Origin: Paenibacillus bovis
GTDB lineage: Bacteria > Bacillota > Bacilli > Paenibacillales > Paenibacillaceae
Assembly: GCF_001421015.2 (NCBI RefSeq)
Contig: NZ_CP013023.1
Location: 248,001-312,000 of the forward strand
Length of the DNA stretch: 64,000 nt
Direction of reading: 5' to 3'
This document shows positions 35,293 to 43,632 of this stretch, one piece after another. The notes under the pieces were generated by a model. That model saw nothing but the letters and a program-made list of their open reading frames with translations, had not been told where the DNA came from and ran no database searches. Within the stretch, counting starts at the first letter, position 1. The number at the start of each line of letters is the position of its first letter. A program made the translations under genes and the position numbers.

Positions 35293-36612
35293 ATGCAAAA
35301 TGTCAAAGGAACCCACGACTTTATCGGAGAAGAACAGCGGCTGCGCCGATCGATCCGCAATCTGCTGGAACGGCAGTTTGAACTGTACAACTACGAGGAA
35401 GCCGATACGACCATCCTGAACGAAATGGACTGGCTGATCTCCAAATATGGAGGCGGCGAAGAAATTGTCAAAGAAATGTACCAGCTCAGCGACCAGCGGC
35501 AGCGTGCACTTGGACTGCGTTACGATCTGACTATGCCGCTGGCCAAGCTGATGGCACTGAATCCGGGGATTCGGCTGCCTTATCGTCGCTTTGAAATGGG
35601 TAAGGTCTTTCGCGATGGCCCGACCAAACGAGGTCGGCTGCGCGAATTCTGGCAGTGTGATGCAGATATTATCGGTCTGGCTGGCCCCGAAGCAGAGCTG
35701 GAGCTGTTCCAGCTGGCTTTGCAGACTTTTGCACAACTGCAGATTCCGGTCGTTTTGAAATGGAACAACCGCCGCTTCCTGAGCGAGGTGCTGGGCGCAC
35801 TGGGCGTTCCATCCGATATGCTTTCTTCCGTCATGCTGACGCTGGACAAGCTCGCCAAGATCTCCATGGATGAAGTCGCGGCAGAGCTGCAGGACAAGCT
35901 ACTGCCTGCGCCCGCCATTACTGCACTGCTGGAGCTGATCGGCAGACCGGTCGAACAGCTGGAGATGGACAGTATCGCACGGATGTACAATCTGACAGAA
36001 GCGCCGGGTTATCTGGAGGTACGGCAGCTCCAGCAGCTGCTTGATCAACTGCCATTTCTCGTGCAGCAGTGCGAATTCGATCTATTTCTGTCGCGTGGAT
36101 TGTCCTTTTACACTGGAACTGTATATGAGCTGTTCGATGCCACCGGTTCATTCCCTTCCAGTCTGGGCAGCGGCGGGCGCTATGACGGCATGATTGGCAA
36201 ACTGACCGATCGGGAAGAATTGGAGCTGCCTGCAATCGGATTGTCATTTGGTCTGGAATCGATTATGGCTCTCTACCGTGAACGGACAGAGCCAGCAGGA
36301 GTAGGAGAAGTATCCACTTCTCGCAGACCGGCTCCTGTCGTTATTGTGCCCATAGGAGATACGCTGCCGGATGTGATGAATACGGCTCTCCAGCTGCGCG
36401 CTGCAGGCATTCCTGTACAGACCGAGCCGGGCGGACGCAAGCTGGGCAAGCTGCTGAACAGTCTGTATGCCCGGAACATACGTTATGTGATTCTGCTGGG
36501 CGAAGACGAGGTGAAGGCACAGATCGTCACTCTGAAAGATCTGGAACAAAGACAGGAATTCACGCTTGCTCTCGATGAAACGGTGCATAACCTTACTCAG
36601 CTTTATCTGTAA
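35293..36612 (+). CDS. hisS: Histidyl-tRNA synthetase (or HisRS-like paralogue)
   Basis: 439 residues with class II synthetase motifs: QNVKGTHDFIG at the N-terminus, motif 2 YRRFEMGKVFRDGPTKRGRLREFWQCDADIIG (closer to the archaeal/eukaryotic style than to the usual bacterial one), the histidine-A motif RGLSFYTGTVYE (Ser where Asp is usual), and motif 3 LSFGLESIMALY. A C-terminal Rossmann-like anticodon-binding domain follows (PVVIVPIGDTLPDVMNTALQLRAAGIPVQTEPGGRKLGKLL...). The complete anticodon domain argues for an aminoacylating enzyme rather than the regulatory HisZ subunit. The 150-nt leader carries a His-codon attenuator. Confidence 0.85.
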   Translation: MQNVKGTHDFIGEEQRLRRSIRNLLERQFELYNYEEADTTILNEMDWLISKYGGGEEIVKEMYQLSDQRQRALGLRYDLTMPLAKLMALNPGIRLPYRRFEMGKVFRDGPTKRGRLREFWQCDADIIGLAGPEAELELFQLALQTFAQLQIPVVLKWNNRRFLSEVLGALGVPSDMLSSVMLTLDKLAKISMDEVAAELQDKLLPAPAITALLELIGRPVEQLEMDSIARMYNLTEAPGYLEVRQLQQLLDQLPFLVQQCEFDLFLSRGLSFYTGTVYELFDATGSFPSSLGSGGRYDGMIGKLTDREELELPAIGLSFGLESIMALYRERTEPAGVGEVSTSRRPAPVVIVPIGDTLPDVMNTALQLRAAGIPVQTEPGGRKLGKLLNSLYARNIRYVILLGEDEVKAQIVTLKDLEQRQEFTLALDETVHNLTQLYL

Positions 36613-36646
36613 AAAAGGATGATTGTTCCGCCATACAAAGTCATAC

Positions 36647-36754
36647 CATAGACATTGATGCTATAGAAGATGCCTCTATAGAAAGCGATGTTTTAGAAAA
36701 TGTATCTATAAGAAATTCATTTTACAGAAAGTCATCTTGTCGAAAGCGATCATG
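36647..36754. repeat. Degenerate 15-16-bp tandem repeat
   Basis: About six imperfect units of the form CTATAGAAAGNGATG occur in a row (examples at 36661, 36676, 36705 and 36721). They are not coding in any frame with a start. Confidence 0.5.
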
Positions 36755-36758
36755 CAAA

Positions 36759-36803
36759 AAAGACCCCCGGATGACAGATAAAACCCATCATCTGGAGGTC
36801 TTT
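36759..36803. terminator. Terminator between hisS and the EamA gene
   Basis: AAAGACCCCCGGATGA pairs with TCATCTGGAGGTCTTT with two wobble positions; T-run on both strands; the genes are convergent. Confidence 0.75.
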
Positions 36804-36879
36804 GGAATTGAGAACATGCTATATATGCTGGACAACTGCATGTATAGCAGCTGCCATAGCAGGTCTCTGATCTACGCGA

Positions 36880-37839
36880 TCAGACCGCTTTGTTCGAAGA
36901 AGCTGCTGATGGGACATCGTTCACTGCAGCTTTGGCTTTTGGCGTACGATTGACCAGCAGAATGCTCACGACGATCAGCACCAGACCGATCACCAGATTC
37001 ACGGTCACCGATTCACCCATGAACATTACGCTCAGGATAATCGATACGAGCGGAATCAGAAACGTGTATGAACCGACTGTACTCGCTTCACCCGATCCAA
37101 CGAGTCGGAAAAAGCAAAGCCAGCTGAGTGCGATTGCGAAGATCGAGATAAACAGCAGTACCCCGATAAAGGTCGCATTCCACGTAATATCCGCCCAGCT
37201 CTCGGTACCACTGCCAACCGCTGTCATTACGACACCGCCAAGTAGCAGCTGGATCGTAACGAGCCAGATCGGATCAACGCGCTCACCGACTTTTTTGACA
37301 TAGACAGTACCTACGCCCCAGCTTACCGCCGAAGCCAGTGCCAGCACGATGCCCAGCACGGAGATACTGCCGGTGAATCCGCCTGCACTGATCGTGGCAA
37401 CGCCTGCGCAACCGAGTACCAGACCGATTGCTTTGAGCGGATTCATGGATTCACCCAGCCACAACCAGGACATAATGCCGACCAGTACCGGCTGCAGGAA
37501 TACAATCGCCGAGAACAATCCGGCAGGCATGTAGGCGATACCGATCGTCTGACAGCCATAGAATAGAATAATGTTCAACACCGCCGAGATCACATAGATC
37601 GGCCAGGTCTGACGCCAGCGCAGTTCACGCAGCTTGGGCAGTGCGACAAACAGCAGCAGCACGCCAGCGATCAGCGTCCGGATACCCGAGAATAAGATAG
37701 GTGGAGCATACTGCAGACCGTATTTGGACAACGGCCAGTTTACACCCCACATCAAAATCAGAAACGTCAAAAAGAGGGCAGTCTGCCCTTTGGATAGTGC
37801 TTTCAAAGTAATCTTTTCTCCTTTAAGCGTCTGCTTCAT
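36880..37839 (-). CDS. EamA/DMT family transporter
   Basis: 319 residues with ten predicted membrane helices in two EamA halves (LFLTFLILMWGVNWPLSKYGL ... and AVSWGVGTVYVKKVGERV ...), as in the RhaT/YdcZ-type drug/metabolite transporters. Such proteins export amino acids or small metabolites. ATG 37839 has only GGGAAG; an internal TTG 33 bases later follows a better AAAGGAG and may be the true start. It is monocistronic, adjoining the left end of the cassette-like array. Confidence 0.85.
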   Translation of the reverse strand: MKQTLKGEKITLKALSKGQTALFLTFLILMWGVNWPLSKYGLQYAPPILFSGIRTLIAGVLLLFVALPKLRELRWRQTWPIYVISAVLNIILFYGCQTIGIAYMPAGLFSAIVFLQPVLVGIMSWLWLGESMNPLKAIGLVLGCAGVATISAGGFTGSISVLGIVLALASAVSWGVGTVYVKKVGERVDPIWLVTIQLLLGGVVMTAVGSGTESWADITWNATFIGVLLFISIFAIALSWLCFFRLVGSGEASTVGSYTFLIPLVSIILSVMFMGESVTVNLVIGLVLIVVSILLVNRTPKAKAAVNDVPSAASSNKAV

Positions 37840-38159
37840 TTCTTCCCAAATGAAGCGCTTTAATGATGTAAGTAATGAGTATACATCCGTTTTAACAATT
37901 GTTCAATAAGTATTGCACCTATGTTCATTTAATAAAATGAATTTTGTGAGTTCTGCAAGGACCTACATCAAGCGGAATCACATTATTGTTATCAACTATC
38001 TGTATTTTGCTGTCCGCCGTGTTTGATTGATTCCAAAGTCAGGTCATAGATGATTTTTATCTTCTAATGTATTGCATTCTAAACAAAAAGCACCGATAGG
38101 GAAATCGGCGCTTCATCATCTTATACTTCACTTATGGTTTCCTTGTCTTTAAGGTTGCA
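37840..38159. other. AT-rich junction between EamA gene and the cassette array
   Basis: It contains the EamA promoter and a terminator-like hairpin AAGCACCGAT / ATCGGCGCTT (38088-38113) that could end the minus-strand transcript of the array. No gene was recognised. Confidence 0.5.
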
Positions 38160-38234
38160 TATAACGTTTTTGTATTCACGATGTCCCATTAACTTCACGC
38201 GCCGCCAGACTTCGATGCATGAATATAATGTTAT
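38160..38234 (-). repeat. attC-like element R1 (short form)
   Basis: Outer arms TATAAC...TATTCACG and CATGAATA...GTTAT. The interior lacks the three hairpins of the long form and begins GATGTCCC, like R6. It lies 27 bp after the stop of the GNAT gene at 38262. Confidence 0.7.
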
Positions 38235-38261
38235 CTAAAGGAATCTGGCCTCATAAGACAA

Positions 38262-38807
38262 TTATAAAGTCATCATTAGTTCTAAATTGGAAAAGCTGGA
38301 TTCCGAGTAAATCGAATCACCATAGATTCCATTCACTTCGCTAAATCCGGATTTAATCCAATATCTTAACGCTGGCCAGTTCTTCGTAGAGACATTAATT
38401 CGAATTTCTTTATACCCTGATTCGGCAACGACTGAAGAGAATTCCTGTATGATCTCTTGTCCAAATCCTTGCTTTTGGATGTCTCCATGGATATATAGAA
38501 ATTCAAGATACAGGGAGTGTTCTACTGGATATCCATGATATAGACTAATTAGACCAATGGGTTGCTGATTTTCCGTTATTCGTATCGTTTGTATTCTATA
38601 GTTCTCCAGTAAACCTTCTGGTGGCAAATTTCCATTGATCAAACATTTTCTGATATGATCCGGATCATACTCACGACCGTCCCATGCATTCATATATGTA
38701 CTTGTTTGGTAGATCTCCTGAATGATTGGAACTTCCTGCTTGGTTAAATCAGAAATGCTAAGTCTATCTGTATTCCAATGCTTTGGGATTTGATCCAATA
38801 TAATCAC
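38262..38807 (-). CDS. GNAT acetyltransferase (cassette gene)
   Basis: 181 residues from a GTG start; a TTG nine bases later has better spacing to GGAGTG and may be the real one (178 residues). The GNAT fold shows motif A (EFLYIHGDIQKQGFGQEIIQEF, the acetyl-CoA Q/RxxGxG/A loop) and the C-terminal NWPALRYWIKSGF that closes motif B. Substrate unknown. It is AT-rich compared with its core neighbours. It lies between elements R1 and R2, with only 28 bp between start and R2, and so has little room for its own promoter. Confidence 0.85.
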   Translation of the reverse strand: MIILDQIPKHWNTDRLSISDLTKQEVPIIQEIYQTSTYMNAWDGREYDPDHIRKCLINGNLPPEGLLENYRIQTIRITENQQPIGLISLYHGYPVEHSLYLEFLYIHGDIQKQGFGQEIIQEFSSVVAESGYKEIRINVSTKNWPALRYWIKSGFSEVNGIYGDSIYSESSFSNLELMMTL

Positions 38808-38835
38808 TCCATTTTTTGCTATTTGATTCTTTCAA

Positions 38836-38956
38836 ATAACGTTGCTGTATTCATGACGTCCGACGAAGTCGGATATGCCTGCTGGAAATACCTCTCCGAT
38901 ATCCATCCAGTAGACCAAGGCTCCGTACGGAGCCACTGCGTGAAAATATTGTTATC
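38836..38956 (-). repeat. attC-like element R2 (long form)
   Basis: Outer ends ATAAC ... GTTATC and TATTCATG / CGTGAAAATA. Three internal hairpins: TCCGAC/GTCGGA, a larger CTGGA/TCCAG stem, and GGCTCC/GGAGCC. Confidence 0.8.
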
Positions 38957-39008
38957 GGATGCTAATGTCTTCCTCGATTAATTCACCTTCGTAACTCTTA
39001 AATCAGAG

Positions 39009-39605
39009 CTAGAGGTTTAACTCTTCTCTATGCTTTTCAATAAATTCGTGTTTCGTTAATCCATACAAAATGAAATCCATAAATTTCCCGTTGATATAGA
39101 CGACCTGTCGCCGTCTACCTTCCTGAATACATCCGAGGTTCTCCATCATCTTTGCAGATGCCTCATTTCCTTCAAGAACATAATCATTAAATTTATTAAG
39201 CCTTCGTTCCAGGAATGCGTACCTTAACAGAATTTTCATCGCTCTTGTTCCATATCCCATACCACGATATTCTTTATCAATTACTATACCGATACTGAAC
39301 GTACCATTTCTTTCATCAATACTATTCAGATTGATACCTCCTATGTTTTCCCCTTTTAAGGTCTCAAGGGTAAACATAATTCTTCCATTTGTTGATGAAA
39401 AGTCAGCATTTTCTTCCGCGGATTTTTTTGAACCCGCAATAGTAGGTGGTAATTCGGTCGAACATTCCAGAAGACGACGTGCAGGAGTATCAAAATTACT
39501 AACATAATCTTCTTTCCAATCTTCTGGATGTACCGCACGTAATCTGACTTTATTATCCTGCCAAAAATATTCACTATAATCTATTTTCATTGAATTTTCC
39601 TCCAT
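39009..39605 (-). CDS. GNAT acetyltransferase, RimJ/RimL-like (cassette gene)
   Basis: 198 residues from ATG 39605 with GAGGAGG upstream. RimJ/L-type features: RLRAVHPEDWKEDY at the N-terminus, an acetyl-CoA loop in VIDKEYRGMGYGTRAMKILLRYAF, and NEASAKMMENLGCIQEGRRRQ near the end. It may acetylate a protein N-terminus or a small amine; substrate unknown. It lies between elements R2 and R3 and is read away from R3. Its stop is 52 bp before R2. Confidence 0.87.
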   Translation of the reverse strand: MEENSMKIDYSEYFWQDNKVRLRAVHPEDWKEDYVSNFDTPARRLLECSTELPPTIAGSKKSAEENADFSSTNGRIMFTLETLKGENIGGINLNSIDERNGTFSIGIVIDKEYRGMGYGTRAMKILLRYAFLERRLNKFNDYVLEGNEASAKMMENLGCIQEGRRRQVVYINGKFMDFILYGLTKHEFIEKHREELNL

Positions 39606-39658
39606 TGCTTGTTCCTCCTCGGTTCTCTCTTATTTTAATATTATTTGTATTGATTTCC

Positions 39659-39752
39659 GATAACGTTTCTGTATTCACGACTCGACGCATATCGAGTATC
39701 CAATGTATGCCGGACCCAAGGCGTATGCCCGCAGCATTAATATTAGGTTATA
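39659..39752 (-). repeat. attC-like element R3
   Basis: Outer ends GATAAC...GTTATA. Hairpins CTCGA/TCGAG and GGC-GTAT-GCC are intact, while the middle hairpin is degenerate. The flank TGATTTCC before the left end is shared with R7. Confidence 0.8.
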
Positions 39753-39801
39753 CGATGTCAGCGCTTTCTTCAAGATCCATACCTATTCACATCTCATGCA
39801 A

Positions 39802-40290
39802 CTAAACAGGTCTTTCCAGTTTGATGTTACATTCTGACGTTGTCGCAGTAACGTATTCGATATAATTTACAGACCCGTTAAAGTTCAAATAGGCTTCATA
39901 ACGCATACGGATAGCAGGCAGAGTAATCATATCTAGCACTTTTTCTTTTGGAACCCACCTGCAATCGCTTGTTTCTTCAGAGGTGGACAACTCACCACCT
40001 AAAAATTTGCATGCGAAATCAAACATTACTTTCGTTGGAACATCAGTCACACCGTCATACCACTTATGAATCGCTGTATTCGACACGATACTAATTAAAT
40101 GGCTAACTGTAGCATCTATTCCACTTTCCTCTTTAATTTCACGAATTACGCCATCTATCAAGTTTTCACCAACTTCAGTTATACCACCCGGATAAACCCA
40201 ACCATCGTCATGAGCCTTTACTAACAGAATGTTTCCATTCTCATCTTCCACAATTCCCCCAGCCGATACAATGTGTGTTGGAAATGCCAT
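39802..40290 (-). CDS. NUDIX hydrolase (cassette gene)
   Basis: 162 residues with a complete Nudix box (GGITEVGENLIDGVIREIKEESGI), the metal-binding helix that hydrolyses nucleoside-diphosphate-X bonds. The N-terminal HIVSAGGIVEDENGNILLVKAHDDGWVYPGG is typical of MutT-like members. AGGAGGTTGTG precedes ATG 40290. The substrate is unknown. Its stop is 49 bp from R3, and the remnant R8 lies about 50 bp before its start. Confidence 0.9.
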   Translation of the reverse strand: MAFPTHIVSAGGIVEDENGNILLVKAHDDGWVYPGGITEVGENLIDGVIREIKEESGIDATVSHLISIVSNTAIHKWYDGVTDVPTKVMFDFACKFLGGELSTSEETSDCRWVPKEKVLDMITLPAIRMRYEAYLNFNGSVNYIEYVTATTSECNIKLERPV

Positions 40291-40334
40291 TTACACAACC
40301 TCCTATTTAGGTGAAATGTATTTTCTATGGTACT

Positions 40335-40360
40335 TATACTATATTATGTTAGGTGATGTC
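40335..40360 (-). repeat. attC-like remnant R8 (one end only)
   Basis: Only the right end, ATTATGTTAGGTGATGTCCC-like, is preserved. It contains GTTAGGT, a perfect match to the integron core GTTRRRY. Confidence 0.5.
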
Positions 40361-40388
40361 CCTGTCTTTTATGAAATACTCTAAAATA

Positions 40389-40835
40389 TTATTGGCTCCC
40401 CGCTATTCCAAAAGTACTATTAATCGCTTTCTCATAGTTATCCCACTTGAAATAAAAAGGGCCTATATCAATACTTTGATTGCTAGGTTCTACCTTAAAA
40501 TCATGCCATATAATCCAATCGTCTTCCCTCTCAATGTAAACAGAGATGAATCCACACTCTTCGTCTCCGCACCATGGGCAAACCAACACGGGATATCGTT
40601 CATACAAATAATTATGTTGTTTCTTTAATAGGAAGTAATCAATCATATTTTTTTGATGTTCTTGACCTCCCCATCCTAGAGACGGAACCCTATCATGCTT
40701 TCTGAGCATTTGATATAACGATCTACCATCAATAATGAAATCTGCAAATTGGGTGTTTTTGTTACCATCTTGGTCCGGATCAAACTCATCGTATCGACTT
40801 GAAGATCTAGTCTCTAAGTAATTTAAAGTTTTCAT
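40389..40835 (-). CDS. Uncharacterised protein with a CxxC-GDEECG motif (cassette gene)
   Basis: 148 residues from ATG 40835 (AAAGGAGG upstream). The N-terminal MKTLNYLETRSSSRYDEFD and the central VLVCPWCGDEECGFISVYIEREDDWIIWHDF are seen in a small Bacillales family often labelled oxidoreductase without evidence. The two Cys pairs could hold a zinc ion. No membrane segment. It is flanked by R4 (32 bp before its start) and R8. No function is assigned. Confidence 0.75.
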   Translation of the reverse strand: MKTLNYLETRSSSRYDEFDPDQDGNKNTQFADFIIDGRSLYQMLRKHDRVPSLGWGGQEHQKNMIDYFLLKKQHNYLYERYPVLVCPWCGDEECGFISVYIEREDDWIIWHDFKVEPSNQSIDIGPFYFKWDNYEKAINSTFGIAGSQ

Positions 40836-40867
40836 ATGCCTCCTTTACTTGCTTTACAGGGACTTCA

Positions 40868-40961
40868 CCTAAAGTTTCTGTATTCACGACCCGATGTATG
40901 TCGGGTGTCCGTCGACCGCCGGAGCAAGGACGGATGTCCGCAACGTAAATATTATGTTATA
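40868..40961 (-). repeat. attC-like element R4
   Basis: The left end is degenerate (CCTAAAG for TATAACG) and the right end is GTTATA. Hairpins CCCGA/TCGGG and GGACGGATGTCC are clear, the middle one partly so. Confidence 0.75.
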
Positions 40962-41030
40962 GGATATCAGCATCTTCTCCAAATCGCCTATACAATCTTC
41001 ATTGGGTTTTCACCTATCATTTATATAGAT

Positions 41031-41489
41031 TTATTTATCGATTCTGGTTTCTATCATTTTTATTAATTCTTTTTCGGCAATAGGTTTTATTAATCGATCT
41101 AATTCCTGTGAATGAAACCAATCCGGTTTTTCGACCGTTCTACAACCATACTTAATTACATGTGTAACGGTACTTGGAGACATGTAAATGTTATGAGGCT
41201 TTAAAGGCATAACAGAGACCATTTCACCTGATTTCAAGTACTTCAGTGTTAGTTCCCCTGATTCAGCGAGTTCTGCATAAACTATCCATCCACTCTCTAC
41301 AATATAAATTTCATTGAGATGTTTATGGTAATGACTATTTTGCCAAGCTCCAATTGTTGAACTTTCTGTTCGAATATAAGAACTTCCATCTTGATTAACT
41401 AAACGAAACCTTTTTTCACCGTTCTCCATTACATTATGAATAGTTTCTACACCTAGTAGCTTTGCTTCTTCTATTGAGATCTCATTCAT
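41031..41489 (-). CDS. Cupin-domain protein (cassette gene)
   Basis: 152 residues with AAGGAGC before ATG 41489. The cupin motif 1 HYHKHLNEIYIVESG (H-x-H-x4-E) and a second half around PLKPHNIYMSP could hold one metal ion. The C-terminal FHSQELDRLIKPIAEKELIKMIETRIDK is helical. Relatives are sugar-nucleotide epimerases or isomerases of unclear activity; substrate unknown. It lies between R4 and the secreted protein gene at 41592, with a trace of a repeat-like CTGTATTCG end near 41506. Confidence 0.8.
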   Translation of the reverse strand: MNEISIEEAKLLGVETIHNVMENGEKRFRLVNQDGSSYIRTESSTIGAWQNSHYHKHLNEIYIVESGWIVYAELAESGELTLKYLKSGEMVSVMPLKPHNIYMSPSTVTHVIKYGCRTVEKPDWFHSQELDRLIKPIAEKELIKMIETRIDK

Positions 41490-41591
41490 CTTTATTGCTC
41501 CTTACTGTATTCGTTCACTATTGTCGTTATTGAGTTCGATTCTTAGCTTTTAGTTCTTTAAAGATTTACGCTGGTTTACCGGTATAAACGA

Positions 41592-42386
41592 TCAATTCAA
41601 TTCTCGTCCCACCGTAATCACGTAGTCAACATCTCCTGTAATGTTACCTCTTATTTTCTTGCTCACCGTATCTCCCTTTCTTACTGCCTTCAGTGGTGGC
41701 TCAGAAGATCGCGAATAAGGATCCATACCAAACTGTCCATTACTGTAATGAAACAAAGGATTAATATCCGCTTTACCCGCCGGAATCGTATGACCGGAAA
41801 CATTCAGAGCCGTTATTGTCATATACTTGCCTTTGATCGAATACGACTGAATGACCATCGCATTTTCATTTTTCACGCTCGTGGCATCCATTCCTATGAA
41901 GTCTTCAAAAGGCTCCCCTTTGACCACCCGATCATCTGAAAGGATGATCTGCTGTGAGGCTTGATCCCAACGCCACTTCACATCAGTCGCATCGAGAAAG
42001 AAGCGTATCGGAAGAAACATGGCTTGATTCTTTAAAACGGGAGTGGTGTCCATCTGCACGGTCTTCCCGTCGATTTGAACGATTTTGGAGTTGACCATGA
42101 ATTGGAAGGTATGACCCATCCACTCGACATCTGCCGTTTTGAACGATGGGTTATACTTCACCTTACCGCCCAGCAGGTCTTCGATCGACCGAAGCGGAAC
42201 CTGCACCCTATGCGCTTGGTCGGCAAAAGGCGGGGCAGGCTGCGTGTAAAGGATCGAATACTTTCCGACTTTCAAATGAACCGGTACAACATTGGCAGCC
42301 TCGGCAGTGAATGTTACAGTACTGAAAGCGCTAAGTACCATAGCCCCTAGGAGACCGGCAATCATCGATTTGATTTTCACAAGCAT
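41592..42386 (-). CDS. Secreted protein with copper-amine-oxidase-N-like domain (cassette gene)
   Basis: 264 residues: a signal peptide (MLVKIKSMIAGLLGAMVLSAFSTV..., cleavage after AEA), then a Cu_amine_oxidN1-type module (HRVQVPLRSIEDLLGGKVKYN and FLPIRFFLDATDVKWRWDQ), which Paenibacillus uses for wall or surface association. The rest is unassigned. It is less AT-rich than its neighbours, and R5 is some 100 bp upstream. It is read in the same direction as the other array genes. Confidence 0.8.
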   Translation of the reverse strand: MLVKIKSMIAGLLGAMVLSAFSTVTFTAEAANVVPVHLKVGKYSILYTQPAPPFADQAHRVQVPLRSIEDLLGGKVKYNPSFKTADVEWMGHTFQFMVNSKIVQIDGKTVQMDTTPVLKNQAMFLPIRFFLDATDVKWRWDQASQQIILSDDRVVKGEPFEDFIGMDATSVKNENAMVIQSYSIKGKYMTITALNVSGHTIPAGKADINPLFHYSNGQFGMDPYSRSSEPPLKAVRKGDTVSKKIRGNITGDVDYVITVGRELN

Positions 42387-42482
42387 CCTAACCTTTCGCT
42401 GTTCTATTATTTATATTTTCAATGATTTAATTAGAACAATATTGTATTGACTTTATTCTTTTGTGCTTTTTAGAGATTGCCG

Positions 42483-42576
42483 TATAACGTTCCTGTATTC
42501 ACGACTCAGCGAATGCTGAGTGTCCGGCGAATGCCGGACCCAGGACGTATGTCCGCAGCGTGAATATTATGTTATA
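42483..42576 (-). repeat. attC-like element R5 (best preserved)
   Basis: Outer stem TATAAC/GTTATA, an unpaired spacer, then TATTCACG/CGTGAATA. Inside are three hairpins: CTCAGC-GAAT-GCTGAG, TCCGGC-GAAT-GCCGGA, and GGAC-GTAT-GTCC. It folds as a four-way junction. Confidence 0.85.
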
Positions 42577-42642
42577 TGATGGATCGGGCATCTAGAGTAG
42601 CTACCACAATTTTGTTTTACTCATTGTTTTAATTGATAATCT

Positions 42643-42978
42643 CTAGGCATAATATCCACCTTCTAATAAATATTCTTTTGTCTCTTTATAGTGTTTGTAA
42701 ATCTTACTAAATGCCCTATTGGCTTTATGCTGATGTTCTGTATCACTAATACATGATCTAATTACTCTCACTACTTCTCTTATATCAGTATCAAATAAAG
42801 TTTCCCCTGATATTAATTTCTCTAAATCTAATTCAAATAATCCTTCAAGATTTTCCGAACAATCTCCATACATATATAATGCTTTAGTGCCATTCATTTG
42901 AAGTAACTTGAATTCAATACAGAATGCCATAGAAATCATCTGCTCTTTCTTTAATTTATTGGTTTTCCGGTCTTTCAT
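42643..42978 (-). CDS. Small hypothetical protein (cassette gene)
   Basis: 111 residues from ATG 42978, which overlaps the end of element R6 (GTTATATG). An in-frame ATG at 42939 (98 residues) has a weak AGAAAGAG site and is also possible. The sequence (MAFCIEFKLLQMNGTKALYMYGDCSENLEGLFELDLEKLISGE) is not recognised. Charged, no membrane segment. Its stop is 66 bp from R5. Confidence 0.6.
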   Translation of the reverse strand: MKDRKTNKLKKEQMISMAFCIEFKLLQMNGTKALYMYGDCSENLEGLFELDLEKLISGETLFDTDIREVVRVIRSCISDTEHQHKANRAFSKIYKHYKETKEYLLEGGYYA

Positions 42979-43055
42979 ATAACGTTCCCGCATTCACGAT
43001 GTCCCAGCACCTTCTTAGAATCCACTAAATTATTTTTATCTATATCAATGTTATT
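42978..43055 (-). repeat. attC-like element R6 (short form)
   Basis: Left end TATAACGTTCCCGCATTCACG followed by GATGTCCC, as in R1; right end CAATGTTATT. Interior hairpins are absent. Confidence 0.65.
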
Positions 43056-43060
43056 ATGCT

Positions 43061-43468
43061 CTAATCGCTATTACTCCAAGTTAACACACCTTCATTCTCA
43101 GTAAATCCCTCAAACGATATTCTACTATTTTCTTGATAACAAATATTAACATTTAGCCATGCTTCCATTGACTCACTGAGCCTATGTCTATCAATAGATA
43201 AAAAATTCGTATTTCTATTTCCTTTAAAATATACATCGATAAAATCGGCATCTTCATTAGTCAAATTCGTTTTATTTAAAGTGTATTTCATTAAAAAATT
43301 CAAAGCATCCTTAGTATCGTCTTCAATAAATGTAAAAATGCCTTCTACAGATGGCTGCATACACGAATAACCACCTGCTTGATTAAAGTAAATCACTCCT
43401 GATTTAGTTTTTATAATTAAAGCTAATTGTTCCAAATCATATAAGCAGACTTTTCGATTATTGTTCAT
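43061..43468 (-). CDS. DUF6210-like protein (cassette gene)
   Basis: 135 residues. The start MNNNRKVCLYDLEQLALIIKTKSGVIYFNQAGGYSCMQPSVEGIF and the acidic C-terminus fit the small DUF6210-type family, found next to SMI1-like and other immunity-type genes. Assignment is by recall of the pattern and is not certain. No signal peptide. It is very AT-rich. Its stop is only 5 bp from R6 and its start is 44 bp from R7, a compact cassette. Confidence 0.65.
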   Translation of the reverse strand: MNNNRKVCLYDLEQLALIIKTKSGVIYFNQAGGYSCMQPSVEGIFTFIEDDTKDALNFLMKYTLNKTNLTNEDADFIDVYFKGNRNTNFLSIDRHRLSESMEAWLNVNICYQENSRISFEGFTENEGVLTWSNSD

Positions 43469-43512
43469 TTTATTGTCCTCGTCTTTTCAGTCTTTTAAAT
43501 GCGCTGATTTCC

Positions 43513-43606
43513 GATAACGTTCCTGTATTCACGACCCGACGCATTTCGGTTGTCCAGCAAATGCCGGACCAAGGGCGTACGCCCGCAGCGTGAATACTAT
43601 GTTAAG
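43513..43606 (-). repeat. attC-like element R7
   Basis: Outer ends GATAAC/GTTAAG. The right end GTTAAGT fits the integron core GTTRRRY exactly. Hairpins CCGA/TCGG, GTCC..GGAC and GGGC-GTAC-GCCC are present. Confidence 0.8.
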
Positions 43607-43632
43607 TGATGTATGATACTTCTTCGAATTAT

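Noticed and set aside
38160..43606. CRISPR array or MITE insertion family for the repeated elements
   Set aside because: Elements are 75-120 bp with gene-sized spacers, so not CRISPR. No target-site duplications were seen, and the one-direction gene/element order is unlike random MITE insertion, although a MITE or REP family cannot be ruled out without a genome search.
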